From Epiperipatus broadwayi (Eukaryota > Onychophora > Udeonychophora > Euonychophora > Peripatidae), in NCBI GenBank assembly GCA_028023455.1, contig JAQFVV010012395.1, positions 9,528,654-9,592,653 on the forward strand: a DNA stretch of 64,000 nt, given 5' to 3'. This document shows, in pieces, positions 25,391-37,389 of this stretch. The position numbers and the translations under genes were made by a program. Numbering within the stretch: position 1 is the first letter of the stretch; every line of letters starts with the position of its first letter. Under the pieces are notes generated by a model, which was not told where the DNA came from, did not search any database, and saw nothing but the letters and a program-made list of their open reading frames with translations.

Positions 25391-27967
25391 ATTGTTTTAT
25401 TTTATATTTATTTTACAAAGCATCCATGACTTAAACGTGTCACACCCTCCAACATTAATAAATTTATTATCAGCAATACTGGCCTCCCAATGTAACATTA
25501 TTATTATTATCGAATAAATGCTTAGATCACATTCCCATTTTGTTGCTTAGTAAGCTTTTGTCCGTGCTATTTTCGAAATCAATAAATATTTTAGAACACT
25601 TAATTTTTAAATATTTTCTTAGACTTGTATAATTGCTCAAAGCACCTCGCACATGTTCCTATCTCAGCAAGCACATTATCGTAATGCTATTAGCCCGAGG
25701 AATAGAATATATCACTTTGGTTTAAAACCTTTTTGTCATTTATTGGAATATAATGCCAACAATTATTTAATACGCGTCCCTGTCTCATATAAGCAGACAG
25801 TGGCATTATATATATAATTTATATAAATAAATTTTGTGAAATTATTTAAAACTAAATTTGATCTCTTATTTTATTTGATTCCTATCACTGTCTCGGTCTA
25901 TATATTTTCTGCATTTCTTTTGTAAATCCATAGACGTTAATTAGCCACCCAAGCTTCTTTTAATATAGAGTCTTTTGTTTCTCCCTGACCACCAGGCACC
26001 GGTCAAAGATTATACTAGTAATGGCATCAGATGTGTTATCACGTAGATGGCACTGTGAAATTTGGACTTTAGATTCGAACTTAGTATATCTAGAAGGAAA
26101 CCCCTCCTAGAATGTCCAGTTTCATGTCTGGGGTTTGAATTCTGCAGTGTGTTAGCGAGATAGATGATTCTGACTGTTACAATATATATATATATATTTT
26201 AGAGTGATTCGGAAAAGTGACCATTATAGAGAAAAAAGCAAGGAAAGTAAATTTCATAAAGTGATTTTATTAATTAATAAAAATTAATAAGAATGGACTC
26301 CATCAAAATGCTAGGGTAGAAGAATCATGTGGCTTCATTAAACTGGCCAGTGTATAACTGTTTGTGACCTACCATGATGACCTTTTTCTATGGAGATTTT
26401 TGTCATCTATTTCAAGCAAGTGAAATGATCATGAAACTCCAGACAGCAAGAACTCTCATTCAATCAATTTTAGAATCATCTACCTAACCTCTAGAATGGA
26501 TTGTCTTATGTGAAAACATTATGGAATCTTTCATAATCTTCCAGACCAACAATTCTTTCTAGGACAATCTCCATTGTAATGCTGTAAGCTTACAGATCTT
26601 CAGCCTTAAACACACGAATATTCACTTTCAAATTAGGTAACTTTGACTTTCTCTATATATATTAAGTGAACATATAATAATAAATTAAGATATATGCACT
26701 TTGTTCCACCTTAAAGAAAGAATTATAGAAAATATATTAAATTGTTTTATAAATACAACTCTGCCACATAGTTGCACTCTTTCATGAATGTGTATACTGA
26801 TATATATGTATCGGAAAGACTGGGTCATATGATTGAGTTATTAGTATATATGTGTATTAATAAATATTAGAATTTTAAGCTATAACTTGTGTATTTATTT
26901 GAATTATGAGATTCTTAGAATTTCAGGGTTATTATTTATAAAAGCTTACTGATATTCATTTCTGTATATCTCTAAAAGAAATAAAATAATAAGATTTGTA
27001 GGGCAGATAAGGAAATTATAAAAATATAAATGAAGTTTCTTTGTAAGATAACTTCAGCTTCGTTCTCTAGTCTAGATAAGGTACCCAAAAAAGATCCACT
27101 GAAACCTTTTCTTTTGTTTTCAAGGGATATAATTCTTATTAATTGGTAATATTGGTGCTTGATAGGACTTGGTCCATACTCATAAATATACCTACTCAGA
27201 GCTCGGGTAATAACCTGTTCTCACTCAAATTCTTAGAATAGGATCACGGGTAGACTGTTAAACTTTAAAAAGACATTTTAACTTAGTAACTTAAAGTGAA
27301 ACAAACAAGTAACTTTTGCTTGAGTTGAAATCTAAGTGTTATATGTAATAATGAAATTTTAAATGACTTCTTTGGTCTGAACTGACAGATATATAAAACT
27401 ATTTTATTTTTCATTTATTAAAGAAAAAAAGACATTTTATATTTAGAGACCTTGATAATTAATTACTCAACAAGTACCTGTCAAACAAAAATTGACTTTA
27501 TTTAGTTTGAAAAGAAAAAAATAAGCTGTAATAGAATTTGATAACAGATTTTAAATTATATCTATATTTTGTTTATATACATGTATATGTGTAAAAAAAT
27601 TTGCATGTTTTCCAAATGGAATTAATTAGGAAAATGTAATATTATTATTGTAACAAATTAAAATAGGACATATATGTAAAATTTAATCATTTTTGTCATT
27701 ATTGAATATCAATTGAAATATATTAATTGTATATTATAAATTGTACATTGGTGCACAAAATATGTAAACTTATAGTAACTTGAAGTTTGTATATTAATCA
27801 CACATATGTAAATCACAATGTGATAATTTGAAATTAGTATAGTAATCAAAATCAGAAAGCTTATATGTGTGTAGTTTTATTTTTAGAGATTTTAATTTAA
27901 TTTCTTTTATTGTTATCTAATAAACTTATTCAATTGTTTAAAAATATTTCAGTGCATCTAAATATTG
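25391..27967. other. AT-rich stretch with a repeat-like patch at 26.0-26.2 kb
   Basis: At about 26000-26180 lies a G+C-richer patch with a small palindrome (TCTAGAAGG/CCTCCTAGA) and a box B-like GGGTTTGAATTC. It terminates in GTTACAATATATATATAT, so it is probably a SINE remnant. The rest is unassigned AT-rich DNA. Confidence 0.4.
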
Positions 27968-28590
27968 TTAAAAATTGTTTCCATCATCTCTTGGTCACAT
28001 ACAGTAATAGAGCCTATGTTTTCTGAGCTAGATTTGAGCATGGAATGAATATATAAATAGGGGTGTATTGAGTGCTTTAGAAGCATCCAGTGATAATCAA
28101 TCATCATCCTGATTGGCACATAAGATTATATTCTTTAAAGCTCCTGCACTACATTTTATTTTAGTTTAGTCTTAGAATTTAAATTTATGGTTGGTCAGTA
28201 TATTAAGAGCATTAATGATTATCAGCATGGTTTAGTATCCCAGCATTATTGTCTTGATTCTTATTGTTGTATATTATAATGGATGAGCACTTCATTTAGT
28301 GCATTCAAGTTATGTTTATATAATTGCCTCAAGCTGGCAATGGCTCAATAGTTAGCCTGGTCTATACAAGACCCATTTCCAATCCAGTCACAAGATTGAC
28401 TGTTGATTTTATTCTGATGAATTTTGATAGATCATTCATGATGATGAATGATTATTACTTGGAGTATTATTCATACTTACTTTTACTTATTAGAATGCTA
28501 GTTGATTTATAGTTAATCATAGTTGCTCTGAGGAGTGACTGATCTCTCAATGATCTTACAAAGATTTTTTGATCTCATGCTCTTATAATA
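27968..28590 (+). repeat. ~620-bp interspersed repeat, copy A
   Basis: Matches the reverse complement of 57262-57945 over its whole length with moderate divergence. Shared landmarks are TTTGAGCATGG, a TAGTTTAGTC segment, ATTATCAGCATG, ATTCATGATGATGAATG and GGAGTGACTGATC/GGAGTTAACTGGGC. A tRNA-like patch (TGGCTCAATAGTTAGCC) and a box B-like GTTCAAATCCAGTC (in copy B) suggest a pol III-derived part. No open frame is shared between the copies. Confidence 0.85.
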
Positions 28591-30431
28591 AATACAATTT
28601 CTTATATATATATTTTTTGATGTTAAACGTTACTTCAATCTTTTTTTAATATCTCATTTTAAAATTACTTTAATATCTTATATTTTTTATTGAATTTCAT
28701 TACTTGAAATATTCACTATCATTCTAGGAATGACTAGTTTTTCTTTTGATACTCCCATCCCATTACAATATATATAAAATAATAGCTTTATATAGTCCTC
28801 TACAAATTTAAGGAATACTAGAAGAATAAACAATCCAGTCAATTGCTGATATGGGGGGGGGGGGATTTTACTACTTTAGTCTATAGCTAATAATAGTTGA
28901 TACTCATTTTTTATATATTAAAAAAATTTCTTTATGTGCTGGGCTTGATCTTCAGAGGATTATCGCAGACAAACATACTAACCACTACAATTGTGATCTT
29001 TCACATGTATATATATAAAATAGATAACGACGATAAGGATTATGTATATGATAATTAATAATGACATAACCAATCAGAGAGAGGATGTAGTTATCTGCGC
29101 ATCCTCTCCTCATTGCTCTTACGTGAAATTGGAATATTTATCAGCCATATAATACTTTATGGAACAGCATTTAGTATATTACGATAATGCTCATTTTGCA
29201 TTGCAATCTTTAATTATTCCATTTATCTTCATATGAATATATATATACACGTACATAAAAAGTATATATTTGCATTTTTTAAATTAAGTGCTATATTATT
29301 ATTCAAACAACTATTATTAAGTAAAATCGAATAAAATTTCTATTTTTTTTTTTTTTTTAAGTTCAGTAGATAAAAGCAATTGTTATTAAAGAATTAGGGG
29401 AACTTAAAAAAAGATAATTAGAGAAAAAAAAAATGCCTGTAATTATAGACAACAATAAAGATAATCTAGGATTTAACAATATAACCTTTTATTAAATTAA
29501 GTTATTAAAATGATATTCAATTTAAAGATTCTTAAATGTAAACATATAAAAAATGCTTTCATGTAAAATAAAAAAGAAATATAAATTTAACAATAAACAT
29601 ATCAAATACGCAGTTTCAAATTCATTATTTTATGATAAATCTTGATCAGATGAATAGTTATAATTTTGCTAAAATATAATAGTAAAATTCGACTTTCCGC
29701 GGATGATCATGCCTGCGATGAGTTCTTCAATTCAATTTTAATTACGAGATGTTAAAAAATATAGTTCTATACAATTGAATCGATGCTCATCTCCTAACAC
29801 TCCTCTTCAATGTCTGTCACTTTTGTCCTATAAATTCTAAAAGCCTAAAAATAAAAATTTAATTTAAAAATAAAAATAATTACGTCAGCTTCTAGGAAAA
29901 GCAGGATTGAGCATTTGAAAATTTTATAGAGCTGGGTTTGATCCAGGTTTAGGATAGGCTGATGTAGATCCATGCTGATAACAACTCTCCGAAACATTAT
30001 CGTCTTGACCTATAAATATTCTTTGTAGATATTGTTTTTTCTTTTTGAAGTTCTTTGTTTCTTCATGCTTCTAAAATTAGAACTTTCCTCTTTTCACTCA
30101 TATGTAAAACTTTTTCTTAGCTAACTTTTTTCGTTTTCATATATTTACTCCTTTAAAATAATTTCAGCCAATATTTTTTCTCTTCTGTGAAAGCTGAATT
30201 TAATTTCTTTAAATTAAACTTTTTTTATTTTTCGTTTTTTTAGAATTTAGTTTTGTTACCTACTTTAAATAAAATTTAAAAAAAGGAGATATAAAAAAGA
30301 TTTGACAAATTCTCACTGATAATAACCAAATGTAATCTTCTTATGAGGTTTGATCCTCATGCCGAAGTCATTCTTTGGTCTAAAAAATCTGCCTTACATT
30401 ATCTAAATATATACAAAATAAATATTATAAT
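28591..30431. other. AT-rich stretch; G12 tract
   Basis: Contains an isolated run of about 12 G at 28852-28863, unusual in this composition. A possible SINE remnant at 29930-30000 has GAGCTGGGTTTGATCCAGG (box B-like), then TCTCCGAAACATTATCG. No gene is seen. Confidence 0.4.
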
Positions 30432-30950
30432 ATATTGGACTATTTCCATCATCTATCAGTAAATGTTGTATGTAGGAAAATTTTAAACTTTTTTTAACCT
30501 TTCCAAATACAAACAATTTGTTAGTAATAACACACAAATAGACAACACTGGTTAGTTATTACACAACGTTTCAAGTAGTATTATTCTTCATTCTTCAGCT
30601 GTTGCTAGTCTAACCAGTGATAATATTAGCATAAGAGTTGAACTTATATATTTAGATTCTTGAATCTAGCTCACTTTGTTAGTGCATTGCCTTAAAATTC
30701 AATATTCAAGAATCTAGTGGTATAAGTTCAACTCCTATGCTAATGTTGCCACTGGTCAGTTTTCAGCAACACCTGAAGAGGAGTGGAGAATAATACTACT
30801 GAAAATGTTGTGTAACTAACCTGAGTTGTCTATTTGTATGTTATTATTAATTTTTGAAAGTTTAAATAAGGTTTAAAATTTTTTATACATTAATCATTTA
30901 CTGATAGATAGTGGAATTTTACAGTTTCAGTAATATCAATATATTATGTT
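30432..30950. mobile_element. Head-to-head inverted pair of tRNA-derived SINEs
   Basis: The plus-strand SINE starts near 30660. Box A is TAGCTCACTTTGTTAGTGC (30667-30685) and box B is AGTTCAACTCC (30725-30735). Its body has CAGCAACACCTGAAGAGG, GAATAATACTACTGAAAATG, GTTGTCTATTTG and a tail GTTTAAAATTTT. The left half (30432-30660) is the inverse: TCCATCATCTATCAGTAAA, AAAATTTTAAAC, GACAACACTGGTTAG, TTACACAACGTTTC, AGTTGAACTTAT. The left copy seems to end at the tRNA-like head. The pair can fold into a long hairpin. Confidence 0.85.
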
Positions 30951-32787
30951 GATGAATTTATTGTGATGTACATTAAGTGCATCCAAAAGATATAAATCAG
31001 CAAAATGAGCACCAAGAATGGCATTAATGATTTGAATATTCATGCTGTGATAAAATCTTTGTGGGGTACTATATGATTTAATGCAATGTCAAAATGGGGA
31101 CCTGGGGCTTAAAATCTATGTATTATAGCTCCAGTTGTGTCACTTCCAGTATTATAAATTCTAATGAACTCCTGAAAAAAACTATTTCATGATATTTTTT
31201 GCATGTAATTTCAATGAGAATAACTTGTTTTATCACTAAGTTTGTTGGGATACACTTGATTTTAGAAAAGTTGAAGAAACACCTAAAAATGCTGAGCGTC
31301 TAGTCTTGAATGGAAATAACTTACCTGTAGAAAATTGGTTAAAGTAAAGATTTGATGTTATATCTAAAAACACCTAAAATGTTTTTTAAAAGTCTCTAAG
31401 AAATAGAGAACATTAAAAGGTTTAACAGTAGTTTGGTGTGTTGGAAAGCAAGAAATTAGTTTCAGCTAAAAGTAAACAGCTAAAGGAATTTAGAATGTTA
31501 GTGTACTGGACAAAAATAGTCTAACTATTAGCTACAACAAGATTAGTTTTAAAGAGTTCTGGAAGTTATATATCCCATTATGGCACTGAAGATGACCAAA
31601 CTACTATCTGTAAGTATCAATAAATGCCTAAGATATAGTGTATATTTGGTATAGCATAATTTATCATACCAATTTTGGAATTACAGAAAATAACATAGCA
31701 ATGTTCTTTTTCTTTATTGGATACAAAAATGAAAATAAATTAGCTTTTTGTAAGGCATATATTGTTTATTATATTTTAAACAATAGCTAATCTGTTCTCA
31801 AAGATAGCTTGTATATGTTAAGAAAATGATTAGCATTTAGATAATGCTAGAGTTAGCGTTCAAATCAACTGAAAGACTTGTTTAACTATAAAATTTTAGA
31901 TTGGATATGTTCCTTAAAGTCCTAAAACTTAAATATTATACAAGCATTCAGATAAAAAGTTGTTGCATAGGTGATATTCAAATTTGCATACATTTGTTAG
32001 TCTGTGTAAATGGTTTCTTTCTTTTTTATAACATAAAATTGAGTGCACTTTTGGAAAACCTCACCATTATCATGGCTCTATTAAATTAATTACTGTTGCT
32101 GCTTTATTTATGCTATAATGTAATTATGCAGGCATTTTTGTTTAAATTAGTCTATTTCAAAATTCCATTGATAACAAAAATTAGAAAAAAATAAAAATAA
32201 CTAATTATGAAATTGTACATGAGGAATATATTGAAGGAAGTTGAGAAAACTCTATATTGCAACTTTGGAAGCAAACTTTCACAAGTATCATTAAATTGCC
32301 AAAGAGAAATAAATAATTATGTCTCTAAGAGAAGTTCTCTCCACCCTACTTTACAATCATTACACAAGCCTAAGAAATCAACAGATACCAAATAGCATAG
32401 TGCTAAAAGGTTATTCACCCTGAATAGTTTCTGCCTTTTGTCTCTGCCAGTGAGAATTTAGGATTCAAACAAAAATTAATATTCCTATGTATTTAAAGCC
32501 ACTTTTTATTCATTTATATTATTCAAGCTAATAGTCTAAAAATCAAAAAAACTCTAAGATTTTGATCCCAATTGTTGCACTTCAAGTTTGCTCAACTCTC
32601 TTTCTTATATTTATTGTGTTCTGTATTGATAAATATAGAATCTCATTACTAATCTATTTATTTATTATCATTTTCTGTTTTTAATTTATCTATTTATAAC
32701 TCTTTGATTACTTTTCCATTTTTTTTGTTTATGCACTTTCAAATTTTATAAATCACTATTTCTTATGCTAGCACATTACTGTTATTA
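30951..32787. other. Unassigned stretch
   Basis: No recognisable coding or RNA feature. The 62-codon frames at 31901-32089 and 32207-32395 have no known motif and are probably chance. Confidence 0.4.
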
Positions 32788-33016
32788 AAACAGGCAAAAC
32801 TCTCCAAACAGTAGTACTAGTAGTAGTAGTAGATCTAGGTACAGTGCTCTCAAATCCAAAGCTCCTCACTGATGAAGGCCACAAGCCAGAAACTAGTCTG
32901 GGGATATTAGATGAGTATGCCATAGATAAAGATTTTATGCACAAAGTCTTCTGGCATCCATTGATTACTCTGGTTGGCACTGAGTGGCATTACTGTATGG
33001 AGAGTTTTGCCTGTTT
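32788..33016. mobile_element. 229-bp element with 26-bp terminal inverted repeats
   Basis: The left end reads AAACAGGCAAAACTCTCC then AAACAGTA (32788-32813). The right end reads TACTGTATGGAGAG then TTTTGCCTGTTT (32991-33016), its inverse with one mismatch. Inside is a (TAG)n run (32818-32832) and GATGAAGGCCACAAGCC. The last ~75 bp recur at 43366-43432. Size and inverted ends suggest a MITE or a fold-back SINE. No clear target duplication was identified. Confidence 0.75.
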
Positions 33017-33989
33017 AAATTTTATAGATCTGCCATTTAGTCAATTTCTATATTTTGGAGGTATAAGCTTGTGTAACAGTTGCTCTGAGAAATATGAAGT
33101 ACAGAGGCAATATTTTAACCCAATCAGGTGAGTTGATAAAAATAAGAAAATACTGCTAAGTTTGTAATTGAAATTCTTGTGGAATTAACTGATAAATGTA
33201 TTATTAAAATGGATTTTTAGCACCTACCCAGAATGCAACTCTTTTATCTGAACAAATGTTGTCATTATAAATGTGTATTGTGCTAAAAAATCTTAATTTC
33301 TATAATTAAGATGACACTTGATGAAATATTTTAGTTGGACTATTCTATGGTATGAGTTAAATTCCATAAACATTTATATTTTTAAAGTGTTCTGATTGTG
33401 AATAATGATATTTGTCAGGACTATTTCGGAATACTTTTTAGTGTACCACACTGTAAGCTCAGAATTAAGTATTTTTTGTTGTTAAAACATAATATAATAC
33501 TTACAAAAAATATTATTTTATTATTATCCATAAAGACAAGTATTATATTAACTCTATTATTAATTAATGTGCACATTATTATATCAAAGTATAAAATTTT
33601 TGTATTAGAAAGAAACTGGATTTGACATGATGTAAAAGGAATTTCATTATAGTCGCATCACATCTAGCTAAAATTTGCCATCGGCACATTTGAAATTTGA
33701 CCTGGTTAAAATTTTAAAAACTATTTCAGCTTTAGTCAGGTTTATAATTATTTTTGCAGGTATATAACTCATAATCAATCTACTAATCATCCATTATTTA
33801 TTGTTTAGGATTAACTTTTAACCAAATATCATAATGGAACCTTTAAAGATATAGTTTGAATCACCAGTAGCTTTATTAAGACCTTCAATTTTGTCAGTAT
33901 ATATTTCATAGTTGGTATTTGTTCATATTTACATAGATTAATGGCAATTTCATTTATAATGCAAATAGATGACCATGGATTTTTCTCAA
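33017..33989. other. AT-rich stretch, no gene seen
   Basis: No recognisable feature. A 75-codon frame at 33398-33625 is dominated by Ile/Leu and is probably chance. Confidence 0.4.
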
Positions 33990-34870
33990 TCTATTATTGA
34001 GAATCCAGTTGTATAAAGGAAGATTGAGTTCATCTGACTCTATGATTGGATCTAAAAAGAAATTGTTTAGAACATCATAAGAATTTCATTTATCACACCA
34101 TGATTTTTTGATTGTATACTCCTAATTTAAAACCTAAAAGAAAGATCTTGATTTGAAACAAGCCTTATATGGCTAAACTATATTTTGAATTATTGGAGGA
34201 TTCATCTGCTTAACAGTTTTATACATTTTTTGTGAAACAATTCTTTTAATATCTAGTGGAATATGTGAAAAAGTAGGAAACTACAGCTAAGGAATAGACT
34301 TGAGTGGGCCAGTAATATTTCTCATGGTAATATTTAATTAATTATCCAGAAGATTAACATGGAAATTTTTACTTCAAACATGAGCATAGTATTCTGTAAT
34401 AGATGGTAGTGCTAAAAAACTACCCTAGAAATTAATTTTTGATCCAAGTTTATCCAAATGAAAAAAAACGCTCGATAATGATCTAATATTACTCCCAAAT
34501 ATCATGGTGTAAGATTATGTTTCAGCTTTTTGTTACAAAAAATCATATTTAACTTACAAACTTATCTGCTCTTGTTTATATGAAAAACTGAATGCACCAT
34601 CTCCATTAAATTAGAAATAAGACCCCAAGAATTCCAATCTTTTGATATCCTTTTTGAGAGACTTTTCTATTAAAAACAATCTCTTTTAAGAAGCCAAAAG
34701 CAATATCATTATTGTAAATGAATTTCCTGCATTCTGTTTCATAAAGATTACTGCCACAAGTATATCAAATAAAATAAGCAAGAGAATTAAACTTTGAAGA
34801 AAACCATTCTGTACAACTTTGTATCTACTACAAAATCTGATAGCATTTTGTCAAGTAATCATCCATTACT
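33990..34870 (-). pseudogene. LINE reverse transcriptase C-terminal fragment (Jockey/CR1-like)
   Basis: Minus-strand frames, broken by many stops, give a degenerate SVLSPLLFN-like block (NGFLQSLILLLILFDI, ~34820-34755). Lower down are TMIFGSNIRSLSS and FHLDKLGSKINF (~34520-34440), then LALPSITEYYAHV-SKNFHV (~34420-34350). This order follows the family pattern PKYLGVTLDRSL, HLDKLSAKV and LALVYSVAEYCAPVWSRS found downstream of the YADD box in Jockey/CR1-type LINE polymerases in animals. The YADD box itself is not readable. It differs from the RTE-like LINE at 11-14 kb. Assigned by motif recall only. Confidence 0.6.
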
Positions 34871-35040
34871 GGTAATAAAGGGAATTTATCTATTTTACCT
34901 ATGGAGAATAAAACAAAAATGGGAAACCATCCAAATCCTCATCAACCAGTAATTTGAAAACCTGGTAGTGAAACCTTTTTTTCTAAGGAAGCATTTGGTA
35001 GTAATTTGATAATTGTTTTACTTATGCCTGTAAATATATA

Positions 35041-35400
35041 TATATAAGACATATTTTGTGGGTTCATCCGTGTTAAAAAATTTAAATATTGGTATACCAA
35101 CATTTCGACTTGATCACGCAAGTCTTCCACTGGGTGATAAAAGGAAGAAAGATGGTTGTAGAGGTGCTACAATCACTGATTTAAAAAAACGTTAAAATTC
35201 CACAAATAGCAAAAATGTTAAATTAAGAATGTTTTTTAAAAAAAATATTTGATTGTAGTGCCTCTACAACTGTCTTTCTACCTTTTATCACCCAGTGGAT
35301 GACTTGTGTGATCAAGTGGAAATGTCTGTATTGCAACAGGGCTGAGTTCAAACCCTGTTTTAAGTCATAGGGCGATACCACTGAGCATACATATATACTC
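35041..35400 (-). mobile_element. Fold-back element with minus-strand tRNA-like head
   Basis: Arms 35095-35176 and 35250-35333 are mutual inverses (GACTTGATCACGCAAGTC, CACTGGGTGATAAAAGG, GTTGTAGAGGTGCTACAATC against their complements). Outside the right arm, the minus strand carries box A TATGCTCAGTGGTATCGCC (35389-35371) and box B GGGTTTGAACTC (35355-35344), the order and spacing of a tRNA-derived SINE head. The left flank (35041-35101) recurs inverted at 37287-37347. Confidence 0.75.
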
Positions 35401-35594
35401 AAATAAAGCATAATATCAAGTTAAATTTTTTTCTCGTTGTTGTTTTGTATGCGTGTGTGTATATATTTTAAGTAAGTAAATAAAAATAGATTGAAACATA
35501 AGAGGGACGAGGGATTATATGGTTTGTGCTCTTATATTTTGTTTATGCACGTGTTTATATTGCTGTATGAGTGAGTAAATGTAATAGTTTTGTA

Positions 35595-35985
35595 AAAAGA
35601 AATTGATTCCAAGATGGATGACTAAAGGAAAGATTTTACAAATTCTAAAAGATATGTTAATTGGAAATAAAGAATTCAGAAAGTTATAGATCCTATCTCA
35701 AGGAATAAAGCTGTTTTAATTTGAAAGAAATTGATTCCAAGATGAATGACTAAAGGAAAGATTTTACAAATTCTAAAAGATATGTTAATTGGAAATAAAG
35801 AATTCAGAAAGTTATAAATCATTATCTCAAGGAATAAAGCTATTTTAATTTAAAAAGAAATTGATTCCAAGATGGTCGACTAAGAAAAGATTTTACAAAT
35901 TCTAAAAGATAAGTTAATTGCAAAGAAAGGACTCGAAAAGTTGCAGATCGCTATCTCGAGACAAAGCCATTTTAATTAATAAAAG
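35595..35985 (+). repeat. Tandem array, ~129-bp unit, 3 copies
   Basis: The landmark AATTGATTCCAAGATG starts at 35601, 35729 and 35859 (spacings 128 and 130). The first two units are almost identical and the third has more changes, including AAGATGGTCGACTAAG. Each unit ends in a TTTTAATT boundary. It is not coding. Confidence 0.93.
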
Positions 35986-36420
35986 AAAATGTTATAAATA
36001 AGAGACAATGAACAGTCGAGTGTGGATCTCAAGGTAAAATTGAAATTCCTGAACATAGATAAAAACAAAGAAAAGAAAAGTTATTGAAAAGATTTTCTAT
36101 TTGCAAACCACATGGTTTAATTAAAAAGAAGAGAACAATAGCATGATTAATTGGAGTTGGAAAACTGAACTTTGAAGGAGATTCGAGAACTGTGACTGCC
36201 ATGAGCAGGATTGAAGGAAAATTAGTAAAAGAAAAAAAGTTGATATATCTTAAAAAATCATGAGCAGGCTGGGGTAGAAGAACAGAATGTACCGGGCTAT
36301 GCCATCCACCCTGCGGAGATACGATCATCGCTGTCCATGTAGGAGCGAAGCCCTTCCTAAAGTTATGGAAAGAACAGCATTCACCAGATGCCATTGATTG
36401 CCTTACGGAAGCCTACAAAA
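35986..36420 (-). other. G+C-richer segment with a 121-codon frame, unassigned
   Basis: A minus-strand open frame (36394-36029) starts MASGECCSFHNFRKGF and includes PQGGWHSPVHSVLLPQPA. Apart from the microsatellite artefact it is the longest open frame in the window. I do not recognise it. The first ~45 codons lie in balanced-composition DNA, while the remainder is Phe/Leu/Ile-rich like random AT DNA. It could be a fragment of an exon or of an unknown repeat; it is not called as a gene. Confidence 0.2.
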
Positions 36421-37056
36421 GAAAGAAATCATTTACTCATCACATCACAGCACAAAGCCAGTGGAAAATTATGATTAATCTACACCCGGGTGATATAAAG
36501 TAGGTAACTAAAATATTTTCGTAAATGACATAACCTCTTGAATTAGAACATATCTCAGTAAAATAATGCGTAAAAGGGTTAAAAGTAAATAAAGAGACAG
36601 TTGAAATAATGTCCTATATAACTATACACCTGAATAGACAGGATAATGTCTGATTGCAGATATTTTTCATGCTATGATATATATATGTTTTGTTTGTTAC
36701 ATTTATGAACTTATGTGTGTATTTACATGCGTGTCATTTAGGTATTCGAGCACAAACCAATATCCAATTACGGGATTCTATTGCATTTTATTATTTTTTT
36801 TGTATTAATAAATATTAAGTAGTGTTTTAAATATAATAGTGTGTGTTTAGTGTTAATTTCTTTTAAAAAAAAGGTATAGATTACATAGTATAATTAAAGA
36901 ATAGCATTAAAAACAAAAGTAAGAAAGGAAAACGAATCGTTTATGTGCTCCATGCGCATTTGATCTGTTTCCTCCACCTCTTTCCCATGGTCAAAGACCA
37001 CTACCCCTGAGTGAGCTAGCCAGAGGTATAAGCTCTATCCATTAGAAATAGATACT

Positions 37057-37140
37057 CATTCTCTCCCAGCATAATTCTTACTTACTTGTAAGTAAGATTG
37101 GTGCTTGGAGTCAAATTGATGTCCATAAATATGCTGGGCG
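37057..37140. repeat. Small inverted repeat
   Basis: CCCAGCATA (about 37065) and TATGCTGGG (about 37129) are inverse, with a perfect palindrome TTACTTACTTGTAAGTAA between (about 37079). On the minus strand, CTAGCTCACTCAGGGGTAG (about 37027-37009) resembles a box A, but no box B was found. Confidence 0.5.
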
Positions 37141-37286
37141 AGTAATTAGAGTACATTGCAGAACCAACTACATATATATGTGTTCGTATCATAATTTTTG
37201 TTTAAATAAAAAGAGCAGAAACTTAGATTTGAAATACGTAATAAACGTATACCACCTATATACGTGTGATGCCAAGTAGAAACCGT

Positions 37287-37347
37287 TATAGTATATCAAT
37301 ATTTAAATTTTTTAACACAGATGAACCCGCAAAAAGTCTTTTATATA
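37287..37347 (-). repeat. ~60-bp repeat, inverse of 35041-35101
   Basis: Reverse complement: ACTTTTTGCGGGTTCATCTG then TGTTAAAAAATTTAAATATT. It matches the plus strand at 35041-35101 with few differences. It may be a tail shared with the 35.1-kb fold-back. Confidence 0.75.
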
Positions 37348-37389
37348 TGAAACCCATAAAAATCTTCGTATCAACATATATATATATAT

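Noticed and set aside
32844-33131. 95-codon plus-strand frame across the 229-bp TIR element
   Set aside because: Spans a non-coding repeat with inverted ends; the overlapping minus-strand frame is equally open, so neither is convincing.
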